64,000 bases of DNA from Plesiomonas sp051652165 (lineage in GTDB: Bacteria > Pseudomonadota > Gammaproteobacteria > Enterobacterales > CAMTGL01), in the NCBI RefSeq assembly GCF_051652165.1, contig NZ_JBOFTR010000008.1:89155-153154 (forward strand). The letters run 5' to 3'. The number at the start of each line of letters is the position of its first letter. The first letter of the stretch is position 1. Below are positions 18,946 through 28,133 of the stretch, piece by piece. The notes beneath the pieces are model-generated. The model worked only from the letters and a program-made list of their open reading frames with translations, had not been told where the DNA came from and made no database searches. Made by a program: the position numbers and the translations under genes.

Positions 18946-20259
18946 ATGTCATCGACGAAAAAAATCGGTTTACTTGCCTGTACGGGGGTTGTTGCCGGTA
19001 ATATGATGGGAAGCGGTATTGCGTTATTACCTGCTAACTTAGCACGTATTGGTTCTATTTCTATTTGGGGTTGGGTTATTTCCCTGATTGGCGCAATGTC
19101 ATTAGCTTATGTATATGCGCGCTTGGCAACTAAAAACCCGCAAGAAGGTGGCCCTATTGCTTATGCCGGTGAGATTGCTCCGGTATTTGGTTTTCAGACC
19201 GGTGTTCTGTATTACCATGCTAACTGGATTGGTAATTTGGCTATCGCAATTACGGCGGTTGCTTACTTATCTACATTCTTCCCTATTTTAAACCAACCTG
19301 TTGCGGCAGGTATCGCGTGTATTGCAGCGGTATGGTTCTTTACCTTTATTAACCTGCTAGGTGGTTCTTGGGTAAGCCGTTTGACCAGTATCGGTTTGAT
19401 TTTGGTACTGATTCCTGTTGTTGCAACCGCTATTTTTGGTTGGGCTTGGTTTGATTCTGCAACATATGTTGCTAACTGGAATACGACTAGCGAGCCAAGT
19501 ACAAAAGCGATTATCAGTTCAGTGTTGCTATGCCTGTGGGCGTTTGTGGGTGTGGAATCTGCTGCGGTCAGTACCGGTATGGTAGACAATCCACAGCGTA
19601 CCGTACCAATGGCTACCATGCTGGGTACTGGTCTGGCGGGTATTATCTACATCCTAGCAACTCAAGTGATGTCAGGGATGTTCCCTGCTGCTGAAATGGC
19701 TGCTTCTGGTGCACCGTTTGCAGTAAGTACATCTAAAATGGTGGGCTCTTGGGCTGCACCTCTGGTCTCTGCATTTACTGCTATTGCCTGTCTGACTTCT
19801 CTGGGTTCTTGGATGATGCTAGTTGGTCAAGCCGGTGCACGTGCAGCACAAGATGGTAACTTCCCAGCGGTATACGGCGAAATGGACAAGAACGGTGTGC
19901 CAAAGAAAGGGTTGATCTTAGCATCTTGTAAAATGACGGCGCTGATGGTTTTGCTAACAGTCGCAAGCTCTAGTGGTGCAAATGCATCTGATCTGTTTGG
20001 TCAACTAACGGGTATCGCAGTACTGCTGACCATGCTGCCGTATTTCTATTCAGCAGTGAACTTAATTCGTTTTGAAGGCGCAACAACCCGCAGTGTACTG
20101 AGTATTGTTGCTTCTATTATCGCCGCAGCCTTCTGTTTCATTGCTTTGGCCGGTGCAACATCTGTTCAGTTGACAGCCACTTTCATTGTCAGCCTGATTA
20201 TTCTGATGTTCTATGCCAACAAAATTGGTCGTAAAAGCGCAGCAACAAAAGCTGCGTAA
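18946..20259 (+). CDS. cadB: Cadaverine/lysine antiporter CadB
   Basis: Inner-membrane APC-family exchanger that imports lysine and exports cadaverine, so that decarboxylation consumes cytoplasmic protons. The 437-residue protein has about 12 membrane segments, begins with the KKIGLLACTGVVAGNMMGSG segment typical of the basic amino acid antiporters and ends in a short basic tail. AGGAG precedes the ATG. It is 111 bases upstream of cadA and presumably cotranscribed under CadC control. Confidence 0.96.
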   Translation: MSSTKKIGLLACTGVVAGNMMGSGIALLPANLARIGSISIWGWVISLIGAMSLAYVYARLATKNPQEGGPIAYAGEIAPVFGFQTGVLYYHANWIGNLAIAITAVAYLSTFFPILNQPVAAGIACIAAVWFFTFINLLGGSWVSRLTSIGLILVLIPVVATAIFGWAWFDSATYVANWNTTSEPSTKAIISSVLLCLWAFVGVESAAVSTGMVDNPQRTVPMATMLGTGLAGIIYILATQVMSGMFPAAEMAASGAPFAVSTSKMVGSWAAPLVSAFTAIACLTSLGSWMMLVGQAGARAAQDGNFPAVYGEMDKNGVPKKGLILASCKMTALMVLLTVASSSGANASDLFGQLTGIAVLLTMLPYFYSAVNLIRFEGATTRSVLSIVASIIAAAFCFIALAGATSVQLTATFIVSLIILMFYANKIGRKSAATKAA

Positions 20260-20301
20260 TGATAAGTCTGATTGAAAAATAGCTAAACCATATCCTCAAA
20301 G

Positions 20302-20349
20302 CGTACTGTCACACTCAATGTTATCTCTGACAGAAGAGGTGGCAGTACG
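20302..20349 (+). promoter_or_regulatory. Long hairpin between cadB and cadA
   Basis: Arms 20302-20312 and 20339-20349 pair over 11 bp with one G-U, around a 26-base loop; no T run follows. It ends 21 bases before the cadA ATG and could stabilise cadB mRNA or tune the cadA:cadB ratio. Confidence 0.5.
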
Positions 20350-20370
20350 ATATAAAGTAAGGGTTATATA

Positions 20371-22506
20371 ATGAATATTATTGCTATCATGAACCACATG
20401 GGTGCGTTCTTTAAAGAAGAGCCAATCCGTGAACTGCACGCATCTTTAGAAGATAAAGGTTTTCAAGTTGTTTATCCAAATGACCGTGAAGATCTCTTAA
20501 AATTGCTGGAAAACAATGCTCGCGTTGCGGGTGTGGTATTTGACTGGGATAACTATAGCCTAGATCTGTGCCGTGATATCAATGAGCTAAACGAAAAACT
20601 GCCTCTGTTTGCGTTTGCAAATACTCACTCTAGCTTGGATGTTAGCCTAAGTGATCTGCGTCTAAATGTAACGTTCTTTGAATACGCACTCGATATGGCT
20701 TCAGACATTACACTGAAAATTGAGCAAGCTGTTGCCGCTTATATTGATGATATTCTGCCTCCGCTAACGAAAGCACTGTTCAAATATGTAGATGAAGGTA
20801 AGTACACGTTCTGTACTCCTGGTCACATGGGTGGTACTGCGTTCCAGAAATCTCCAGTGGGTAGCATTTTCTATGACTTCTTTGGTGAGAATACCATGAA
20901 GTCTGACATCTCTATTTCTGTCGGTGAGCTTGGCTCTTTGTTAGACCACTCAGGTCCACACAAAGAAGCAGAAGAGTATATTGCACGTACTTTCAACGCT
21001 GAACGCAGCTACATGGTGACTAACGGTACATCAACAGCAAACAAAATTGTTGGTATGTACTCCGCGCCAGCGGGCAGCACCATCATGATTGACCGTAACT
21101 GCCATAAATCATTGACGCACCTGTTGATGATGAGTGATGTGACTCCGTTGTATTTCCGCCCAACCCGTAACGCTTACGGTATTTTGGGTGGTATTCCACA
21201 CAGTGAATTTACACGTAAAGCCATTGAGCAGAAAATTGCTGAAACACCTAACGCAGAGTGGCCAGTTCACGCCGTAGTAACTAACTCAACTTACGATGGT
21301 TTGCTGTACAATACTGATACCATCAAGAAAACTCTGGATGTTAAGTCTATCCACTTTGACTCTGCATGGGTTCCTTATACCAACTTCCACCCAATCTATC
21401 AGGGCAAGTGTGGTATGAGCGGTGATCGTGTACCAGGTAAAGTATTCTACGAAACCCAGTCTACTCACAAGTTGCTGGCTGCGTTCTCTCAGGCTTCGAT
21501 GATTCACGTTAAAGGTGATATCAACGAAGAGACCTTCAGCGAAGCGTACATGATGCACACCTCTACTTCTCCGCACTACGGTATTGTGGCTTCCACTGAA
21601 ACCGCAGCGGCAATGATGAAAGGTAATGCCGGTAAGCGCCTGATCCAAGGCTCTATCGATCGTGCTATCCGTTTCCGTAAAGAGATCAAACAACTGCGCG
21701 CAGAGTGTGATGGTTGGTTCTTTGATGTATGGCAGCCAGAAAGTGTTGATGAAGTGGCTTGCTGGAACTTAGATCCAAAAGAGAGCTGGCATGGCTTCAA
21801 GAACATTGATGAAAATCATATGTTCCTTGACCCAATCAAAGTGACGTTGCTGACCCCAGGTTTAAGCAAAACCGGTTCACTCGAAGAGCAAGGTATTCCA
21901 GCATCGTTAGTGGCTAAGTTTCTAGACGATCGTGGTATCATTGTTGAGAAAACAGGCCCTTATAACTTGTTATTCTTGTTCAGTATCGGTATCGATAAGA
22001 CCAAGGCACTGAGCCTGCTGCGTGGTCTAACCGAGTTCAAACGTTGCTACGATCTGAACATGAAGGTGAAGAACATTCTACCAAGCGTGTATGCCTCTAA
22101 TCCTGAGTTCTATGCAGAAATGCGTATTCAGGAATTGGCACAAGGCATTCACAAGCTGATTTGCCATCATAATCTGCCAGAGCTGATGTATACTGCATTT
22201 GAAGTACTGCCAAAGCAGATCATGACACCACATGCAGCATTCCAACAAGAGCTACGTGGTCACGTAGAAGAGTGCTATCTGGAAGAGATGGTCGGTAAGA
22301 TCAACGCCAACATGATCCTTCCATACCCACCAGGTGTTCCACTGGTGATGCCAGGTGAGATGATCACCGAAGAGAGCCGCCCAGTGCTAGAGTTCTTGCA
22401 AATGCTGTGCGAAATTGGGGCTCATTTCCCAGGTTTTGAAACTGATATCCACGGTGCATATCGTCAAGATGATGGCCGTTACACAGTGAAAATCATCAAG
22501 CAGTAA
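20371..22506 (+). CDS. cadA: Inducible lysine decarboxylase
   Basis: PLP enzyme that turns lysine into cadaverine and CO2, consuming a proton; works with CadB in acid resistance. The 711-residue protein has an N-terminal wing domain (to about 130), a PLP core with THKLLAAF, in which Lys367 is the Schiff-base lysine at the E. coli CadA position, and a C-terminal domain ending in the GAYRQDDGRYTVK segment. Its locus is that of E. coli ldcC, but pairing with cadB and cadC marks it as the CadA type; sequence alone does not separate the two paralogues with certainty. A strong terminator follows. Confidence 0.95.
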   Translation: MNIIAIMNHMGAFFKEEPIRELHASLEDKGFQVVYPNDREDLLKLLENNARVAGVVFDWDNYSLDLCRDINELNEKLPLFAFANTHSSLDVSLSDLRLNVTFFEYALDMASDITLKIEQAVAAYIDDILPPLTKALFKYVDEGKYTFCTPGHMGGTAFQKSPVGSIFYDFFGENTMKSDISISVGELGSLLDHSGPHKEAEEYIARTFNAERSYMVTNGTSTANKIVGMYSAPAGSTIMIDRNCHKSLTHLLMMSDVTPLYFRPTRNAYGILGGIPHSEFTRKAIEQKIAETPNAEWPVHAVVTNSTYDGLLYNTDTIKKTLDVKSIHFDSAWVPYTNFHPIYQGKCGMSGDRVPGKVFYETQSTHKLLAAFSQASMIHVKGDINEETFSEAYMMHTSTSPHYGIVASTETAAAMMKGNAGKRLIQGSIDRAIRFRKEIKQLRAECDGWFFDVWQPESVDEVACWNLDPKESWHGFKNIDENHMFLDPIKVTLLTPGLSKTGSLEEQGIPASLVAKFLDDRGIIVEKTGPYNLLFLFSIGIDKTKALSLLRGLTEFKRCYDLNMKVKNILPSVYASNPEFYAEMRIQELAQGIHKLICHHNLPELMYTAFEVLPKQIMTPHAAFQQELRGHVEECYLEEMVGKINANMILPYPPGVPLVMPGEMITEESRPVLEFLQMLCEIGAHFPGFETDIHGAYRQDDGRYTVKIIKQ

Positions 22507-22517
22507 TTTATATATAC

Positions 22518-22548
22518 AAAAAACGGCGCATAAAGCGCCGTTTTTTTT
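22518..22548 (+). terminator. Intrinsic terminator after cadA
   Basis: Stem CGGCGC (22524-22529) with GCGCCG (22535-22540), flanked by A and T runs that extend the pairing, then eight T. Confidence 0.9.
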
Positions 22549-22646
22549 ACCTTACGTTCATAAAATCTTATATTCTTAACCTATTCTACTTTACTTATTA
22601 CAATGAAACGCTGATTGCCCTGCTGCGCGTTCGGAGCACGTAATTG

Positions 22647-23504
22647 ATGAAAAATGTACTGTCTATCCAATCTCATGTGGTTTATGGCTATGCGGGGAAT
22701 AAAGCCGCAGTATTACCGATGCAATTATTGGGTGTTGATGTGTGGCCATTGCATACGGTGCAATTTTCCAATCATACCCAATATAAAAAATGGCAAGGTA
22801 TGGTATTCCCACAAGAGCAAATTGGTTTGCTTACCCAAGGAATGGATGAGATTGGTGTACTCAATGAGTGCGATGCTGTGTTATCTGGGTATATCGGTGC
22901 AGCAGAGCAGGGGCAATCTATTTTAGCAGCAGTGCGTGCGGTAAAAGCAAAAAATCCTCAAGCACTCTATTTTTGTGATCCGGTTATGGGGCATCCGGAA
23001 AAAGGCTGTATTGTAGCCGATGGCGTAGCTGAGTTCCTTGCTCGTGATGCCGTACCTTGTGCCGATGTATTAGCTCCCAACCTTATTGAGCTACAAATTT
23101 TGTCAGGTATGGCGGTTGATAATTTTGATCAAGCCGTTGCTGCTGCACAGCATTTACTGACGCGTGGGCCTAAAATGGTATTGGTAAAACACCTTAGCCG
23201 CGCGGGTAAAAACTCAACTCAATTTGAGATGCTACTGGTGAGCCAGCAGCAAATACTGCATATTAGCCGGCCACTGCATGATTTTGATCGTCAACCTGTT
23301 GGGGTTGGTGATCTTACTAGCGCCGTGTTTTTAGCCAATTTGCTCAATGGTAAAACCGAACAAGATGCCTTTGAGCATACTACCAATGCCATTAATGATG
23401 TGATGACGTGTACACAAAAAAATCAAAAATATGAACTCCAAATTGTTGCTGCGCGTGAGCATATTGTGAACCCTGTCAGTCAATATCGGGCACAAGTGCT
23501 TTGA
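22647..23504 (+). CDS. pdxY: Pyridoxal kinase PdxY
   Basis: Salvage kinase of the ribokinase-like superfamily that phosphorylates pyridoxal to PLP. The protein (285 residues from this ATG) shows SIQSHVVYGYAGN at the N-terminus, FCDPVMGHPEKG in the middle and RQPVGVGDLTSA near the C-terminus, the nucleotide-binding region with the catalytic Asp. A TTG three bases upstream would give the Met-Met start seen in E. coli and is equally possible with the GGAG at 22633. It lies just after cadA, whose product needs PLP, though it has its own terminator. Confidence 0.94.
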   Translation: MKNVLSIQSHVVYGYAGNKAAVLPMQLLGVDVWPLHTVQFSNHTQYKKWQGMVFPQEQIGLLTQGMDEIGVLNECDAVLSGYIGAAEQGQSILAAVRAVKAKNPQALYFCDPVMGHPEKGCIVADGVAEFLARDAVPCADVLAPNLIELQILSGMAVDNFDQAVAAAQHLLTRGPKMVLVKHLSRAGKNSTQFEMLLVSQQQILHISRPLHDFDRQPVGVGDLTSAVFLANLLNGKTEQDAFEHTTNAINDVMTCTQKNQKYELQIVAAREHIVNPVSQYRAQVL

Positions 23505-23540
23505 TCCTTGCATCCTAACCTATTGAGCGATAACGTGCGT

Positions 23541-23575
23541 ACGGGTAGCTAAGATATTAGCTACCCGTATTGCTA
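23541..23575 (+). terminator. Hairpin terminator after pdxY
   Basis: A 12-bp perfect stem (23541-23552 with 23557-23568) around GATA, followed by a weak ATTGCTATAATA tail. Confidence 0.6.
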
Positions 23576-23667
23576 TAATAGTCTGTGTAATTATTGTGGT
23601 GCGCTTACCGATAACAGGCTGTTATCTCCTCTTTGTGCTGATCCAGATTAATGACCTTGAAAATCTT

Positions 23668-24987
23668 ATGAACAGCGATCTTATTCTGACACATGCTGCA
23701 GAGTGCCTCGGGCAAGATACTCGTATCTTGGTCGCGTACAGTGGCGGTGTTGACTCAACAGTTCTGCTGCATGTTATGGTGCGTTTGCGCGCACTTAACC
23801 CTTCACGGGTATTGCGGGCAGTGCATGTTCATCACGGCTTAAGCCCTAATGCAGATCTGTGGGCTGAACACTGTACGCAAATTTGTGCGCAGTGGGGCGT
23901 ACCGCTTGATGTGGTACACGTACACGTGCAAAAAACGCAGACTAGCCTAGAGGCCTCGGCTCGTGATGCCCGTTATCAGGCCATCAGTAGTTTACTTGTT
24001 GCCGGAGAGAGCGTAGTTACCGCCCAACATTTAGATGACCAGATGGAGACTGTGCTGTTGGCGCTAAAACGCGGCAGTGGCCCGGCCGGTTTAGCCGCAA
24101 TGACCGATCGAATGCCATTTACTCGTGGGCAGCAATTACGCCCGTTGTTGAAAGTGACCCGTGCTGAAATAGAGGCCTATGCACAGCACAATCAACTACG
24201 CTGGATTGAGGATGAAAGTAATGCCGACCCGCGTTTTGACCGTAATTTCCTGCGTTTGCACGTTCTTCCCACGTTAACCCAGCGTTGGCCACATATTGGC
24301 GATGCAATGGCTCGCAGTGCTGCGTTATGTGGTGAGCAAGAGGCTTTGCTCGATGAATTGCTACTCGAATCACTGCAAGCGTTGTTGGATGATGATGAAT
24401 CCATTGAAATTGATGGCCTTAAAGCGATGTCTGACTTTAAACGGCAAGCTGTGCTGCGCCGTTGGTTCTCTTGCTTAGGGGTATTAATGCCATCGCGCGA
24501 GCAACTGCAACGGTTGTGGGCGCAAGTAGCGTTGGCACGTGCTGATGCTGACCCTATTTTAGGCATTCAGCAGTGGCAAATTCGCCGTTTTAAGCAACGC
24601 TTATACTTGCTACCACAAATGCAATCACTGCACGATACTGTATATATGTGGAACGGTTTAAGTGCATTAACGTTGCCAGATCATCTTGGTGAATTGCGGC
24701 TGCAAAGTGGTGGAATTACTGTGCGCGCTCCGCTACCGGCTGAGTTTGTCAGCATCCGTTTTCGGGCTCAGGGGAAGTTTCATATTGTTGGGCGTAACGG
24801 CTCACGTCAGCTAAAAAAGCTTTGGCAAGAGAACCAGATCCCACCGTGGCAGCGTGATCGCATTCCACTGCTGTTTTATGGCGAAACCTTAATTGCGGCA
24901 TTAGGTGTCTTTGTCACCCATGAAGGGCAGGCTGTTGAAAAAGAGCCACAGTGGCAAATTTATTGGGCAAGGCCATGGCTTTGTTGA
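23668..24987 (+). CDS. tilS: tRNA(Ile)-lysidine synthase
   Basis: Modifies C34 of the AUA-reading tRNA-Ile to lysidine using ATP and lysine, an essential decoding step. The 439-residue protein has the PP-loop AYSGGVDST (about residue 23), HVHHGLS, AQHLDDQ and RNFLRL in the N-type PPase domain, then TilS-specific middle and C-terminal domains ending with WQRDRIPLLFYGETLIA. The ATG at 23668 gives an N-terminus like that of E. coli TilS, though the ribosome site is weak; the frame is open from 23596. In E. coli tilS precedes rof; here a cytochrome gene intervenes. Confidence 0.94.
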   Translation: MNSDLILTHAAECLGQDTRILVAYSGGVDSTVLLHVMVRLRALNPSRVLRAVHVHHGLSPNADLWAEHCTQICAQWGVPLDVVHVHVQKTQTSLEASARDARYQAISSLLVAGESVVTAQHLDDQMETVLLALKRGSGPAGLAAMTDRMPFTRGQQLRPLLKVTRAEIEAYAQHNQLRWIEDESNADPRFDRNFLRLHVLPTLTQRWPHIGDAMARSAALCGEQEALLDELLLESLQALLDDDESIEIDGLKAMSDFKRQAVLRRWFSCLGVLMPSREQLQRLWAQVALARADADPILGIQQWQIRRFKQRLYLLPQMQSLHDTVYMWNGLSALTLPDHLGELRLQSGGITVRAPLPAEFVSIRFRAQGKFHIVGRNGSRQLKKLWQENQIPPWQRDRIPLLFYGETLIAALGVFVTHEGQAVEKEPQWQIYWARPWLC

Positions 24988-25032
24988 TAGCATTTGCAAT
25001 AAAAACAATACAGAAGAATAAAAGGGATAAAC

Positions 25033-25356
25033 ATGAAATCAGGCGTATTTTTTGCACTGCTGCTGGCGGTTAGCTCATCAGGAGCAGCATTGGCTGCGGA
25101 AGGAAATATTGAAGCAGGTAAAACACTTTCGGCAAGTTGTGCCTCATGCCATGGAAAAGCGGGAATTGCAGCGATTCCTATTTACCCAAGTTTAGCAGGG
25201 CAAAATGAAGCATATCTGGATATTTCAATGCGTGCTTATCGCGATGGCGATCGCACAGGGGGAATGACAAGCATGATGACACCACTGATGGAGAGCATGA
25301 CTGATCAACAACTTGCTGATCTTGCTGCCTATTATGCCAGTTTAAAGGGCAAGTAA
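25033..25356 (+). CDS. Small periplasmic class I cytochrome c (c553 type)
   Basis: A 107-residue precursor with a Sec signal peptide (cleavage near LAA-EGN, residue 22), one haem-binding CASCH at about 36-40 and a likely distal Met ligand among the MTSMMTPLME cluster. The mature protein is about 85 residues, the size of small monohaem electron carriers. A ribosome site (AAAGGGA) precedes the ATG. It lies 45 bases after tilS and may be cotranscribed with it. The partner oxidase or reductase is not in the window, so its pathway is unknown. Confidence 0.88.
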   Translation: MKSGVFFALLLAVSSSGAALAAEGNIEAGKTLSASCASCHGKAGIAAIPIYPSLAGQNEAYLDISMRAYRDGDRTGGMTSMMTPLMESMTDQQLADLAAYYASLKGK

Positions 25357-25430
25357 TATCAACCTATAGCCTACATAACACTCATGTCATCATGAGTAGT
25401 GTCGTCATGTAAACCTGATATTGTGGGGCA

Positions 25431-25679
25431 TTACTCTAAAAACTGGACACCAAACCGCTCATGACTAACCGAGTGTAAGGTGTCCAAACGTAATGTCATC
25501 TCATACCCATCAGAAAGCTGTACCACAATAAATTCTTGCTGATTTTTTACCTGCATATCTAATGCTTTTCCTTCGATCACATCCCCTGATTTTTGGGTGA
25601 TGTGTAGCCGATAATGGTGCATGCAGGCGAGTTCTAGCAGATCATAAATAGCGCAAGATATGGGTTGATACGCTTTCAT
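25431..25679 (-). CDS. rof: Rho-binding antiterminator Rof
   Basis: Small protein that binds Rho and inhibits Rho-dependent termination. The 82-residue protein matches E. coli Rof (YaeO) in YQPISCAIYDLLELACMHH and in the C-terminal LRLDTLHSVSHERFG. GGAG precedes the start by seven bases. It is next to yaeP as in E. coli. Confidence 0.88.
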   Translation of the reverse strand: MKAYQPISCAIYDLLELACMHHYRLHITQKSGDVIEGKALDMQVKNQQEFIVVQLSDGYEMTLRLDTLHSVSHERFGVQFLE

Positions 25680-25843
25680 TGTCGTGCTCCTTTGTACGCT
25701 TTATATATAGATAAAGTGATATACAAAAATAGAGTGACTGAGTATGAGCGAAGTATAAGAACAATAGAAATATAAGTATTATCTAAAAAATATCTTGGCA
25801 AATAAAAGAGACCGTGTATTTGCACGCTATACTGTAGGTAATA

Positions 25844-26044
25844 CTACTTTAGTTCTACATCACTCATTAATAAATTAGCGGCTGCATAAGCTGCCTCTTG
25901 GCGTACACTCTCAGGAAGCTCACTGTTTTGTGCAATGTTATCTAATGTTTTTAATACACAAAGCAGAGCATCAGAAATATAGCCTACCTCACCACTGCCA
26001 ATTTGTGCATAAACTTGGCGGATACGTTCGCCGAACTCCCACAT
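25844..26044 (-). CDS. yaeP: Conserved protein YaeP (UPF0253)
   Basis: Protein of unknown function, 66 residues, the same length as E. coli YaeP. It matches in RIRQVYAQIGSG, DALLCVLK and the EAAYAAANLL near the C-terminus. The second in-frame ATG (26044) is preferred since GAGG lies six bases before it; the upstream ATG at 26056 would add four residues. Its link with rof is conserved and suggests one unit. Confidence 0.85.
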   Translation of the reverse strand: MWEFGERIRQVYAQIGSGEVGYISDALLCVLKTLDNIAQNSELPESVRQEAAYAAANLLMSDVELK

Positions 26045-26354
26045 CTTAAACCTCATGGAATAAATAAAAATAGGTGTATTACATCTCTTTATAGTTTACT
26101 ACAAGCCATTACAGAAAGACGATTTTGAACGCATATCGCGACATTTTTTGCAGTTATTGTATGTTGTTTAGCCATTATGTGCAGTGTTATACAATAAGAT
26201 GCAATGCTTTTTGAGTAAATCGTGCGAAATCATCCTCATTATTACAGATTGAAATAAGTAATATCTATTCTTTGAGTTGTGTAATATATCGTTTCGCCCC
26301 TTCATGGTAGCATTCTTCGCTTTTTTTATTTTTTTACTTTTGGGCAGGATGCTA
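26045..26354. other. Intergenic region yaeP to AbgT-family gene
   Basis: About 310 AT-rich bases between divergent genes, where both promoters are expected. No operator, RNA or repeat was recognised. Confidence 0.5.
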
Positions 26355-27911
26355 ATGACTGATCTACAAGAAAAAACGTCAAAAAACAGCATGATGAACC
26401 GTTTTCTTAATGGTGTTGAACGGGCAGGAAATAAATTACCTGATCCGGCGATCATGTTTTTATATGCACTTATTTTAGTTTGGGTTGTCTCCGCCGTGTT
26501 ATCGCAGATGACATTTGATATGATCAACCCCACTAACGGTGAAACTGTACAGGTCAACAACCTGCTAACGGGCACCGCACTCACTGCATTTCTAACGAAT
26601 ATGGTGACCACATTCACCTCGTTTGTGCCGCTTGGTATTGTGCTTGTGGCTATGTTGGGGGTTGGTGTTGCTGAACAGTCAGGGTATATCAATACCGGAT
26701 TGAAAAAGCTATTGCGAGTGACCCCCGCTAAACTGTTAACACCAATGCTGATTTTTGTCGCCATGCTTAGTCATACCGCAGCCGATGCTGGATATGTGCT
26801 GGTGATCCCTATTGGTGGCATTATTTTTCATGCGGCAGGTCGTCATCCGCTGGTGGGTTTGGCTGCTGCCTTTGCCGGCGTATCAGGCGGATTTGCGGCA
26901 AACTTTATCCCCTGTGGTAACGATGCGCTATTACAAGGCTTTACCCAAGCAGCAGCACGCTTGCTTGACGGTGATTACACGGTAAATACCCTGTGTAATG
27001 TGTTCTTTGGTATGGCTTCATCAGTGATGATTACACTGGTTGGCTGGTGGGTGACTGAGCGAATTGTAGAGCCGCGCGTTAGCAAAATGCCGCTCAATGA
27101 TGAGTTACCTGAACCAGAAGACATGACCGCATACAGCGAAGCCGATAATCGTGGCTTTCGTGCTGCCAGCTTGACTATGTTGGGTGGTCTATTACTGCTT
27201 GCCGCACTGTTGTGGCCTGAAACCTCGCCGCTGCGAGCGGCTGACGGTTCGCTGACCAGTTATAGCGCGCCGGTGATGAAATCTATTGTCCCGCTGATTT
27301 TCCTGCTGTTTATCTTTCCGGGGATTGTGTATGGCCGAGTGGCGGGTACCTTTAAATCCGGTAAAGATGTTATTGATGCGATGAGCAGCACCATGAGCAA
27401 AATGGGCTCTTATATGGTAATGGCATTTTTCTGCGCGCAGTTTATCAAGGCTTTTGGGGATTCTAATCTGGGTACACTACTTGCTTTATCCGGTGCAGGT
27501 GTACTCAAAGATATGGCCTTACCGGGTGAAGTAACCATTATCGGCATGGTACTGTTAACCGCGATGGTTAATATCTTGATCGGTTCGGCATCAGCGAAAT
27601 GGGCACTGTTATCACCGATTATGGTACCCATGTTGATGGCAGTTGGCTTATCGCCAGAGCTGACACAAGCCGCATTCCGCATTGGTGATTCCACCACTAA
27701 TATCATTACACCACTCATGGTCTTTTTCCCACTGGTAGTCGTGTATTGTCAGCGTTATGTGAAAGAGACCGGTGTAGGTACGTTAGTGTCTATCATGATG
27801 CCATACTCTATTGCCTTTATGATCAGTTGGATCATCTTCTTGCTCTGCTGGTGGGGCTTAGGTCTACCGCTAGGGTTACAAGCACCGTATACTTATCCTA
27901 TTGCAGGATAA
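26355..27911 (+). CDS. AbgT-family transporter
   Basis: Inner-membrane transporter of the AbgT family, whose characterised members carry p-aminobenzoyl-glutamate or export sulfonamides. The 518-residue protein has about 11-13 membrane segments and the family motifs GRHPLVGLAAAFAGVSGGF in the middle and GDSTTNIITPLMVFFPLV near the C-terminus. The ATG at 26355 has AGGA five bases upstream; the frame runs further upstream without a better start. No abgA/abgB hydrolase genes are adjacent, so the substrate is open. A terminator follows. Confidence 0.9.
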   Translation: MTDLQEKTSKNSMMNRFLNGVERAGNKLPDPAIMFLYALILVWVVSAVLSQMTFDMINPTNGETVQVNNLLTGTALTAFLTNMVTTFTSFVPLGIVLVAMLGVGVAEQSGYINTGLKKLLRVTPAKLLTPMLIFVAMLSHTAADAGYVLVIPIGGIIFHAAGRHPLVGLAAAFAGVSGGFAANFIPCGNDALLQGFTQAAARLLDGDYTVNTLCNVFFGMASSVMITLVGWWVTERIVEPRVSKMPLNDELPEPEDMTAYSEADNRGFRAASLTMLGGLLLLAALLWPETSPLRAADGSLTSYSAPVMKSIVPLIFLLFIFPGIVYGRVAGTFKSGKDVIDAMSSTMSKMGSYMVMAFFCAQFIKAFGDSNLGTLLALSGAGVLKDMALPGEVTIIGMVLLTAMVNILIGSASAKWALLSPIMVPMLMAVGLSPELTQAAFRIGDSTTNIITPLMVFFPLVVVYCQRYVKETGVGTLVSIMMPYSIAFMISWIIFLLCWWGLGLPLGLQAPYTYPIAG

Positions 27912-28016
27912 TATGTTATGCAGGTAGCGATAAATTTTATGGCTAATGAATAGCCATATATTTACTGCACAGTAGCGTGTTAGCACACGATTAATACCTC
28001 AATTTTGATCTCTTAT

Positions 28017-28039
28017 AGGCTGCCTTGGCAGCCTTTTTT
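28017..28039 (+). terminator. Intrinsic terminator after the AbgT-family gene
   Basis: A 7-bp stem (28017-28023 with 28028-28034), loop CTTG, then a run of T. Confidence 0.8.
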
Positions 28040-28133
28040 ACTTTTTTCTTTGCAAGCGAAGGTGATGCTGTATTGATTGATGAAGCATTGTTTATAATAC
28101 ACCGCAAGATGAAAAGACCAACAGAGTGACAAC

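Noticed and set aside
22647..22649. A PLP-linked operon cadA-pdxY
   Set aside because: A strong terminator lies between them, so joint transcription is unlikely even if the functional link is attractive.
26168..26764. 198-residue minus-strand frame over the start of the AbgT-family gene
   Set aside because: It mirrors the coding strand of a clear membrane transporter.
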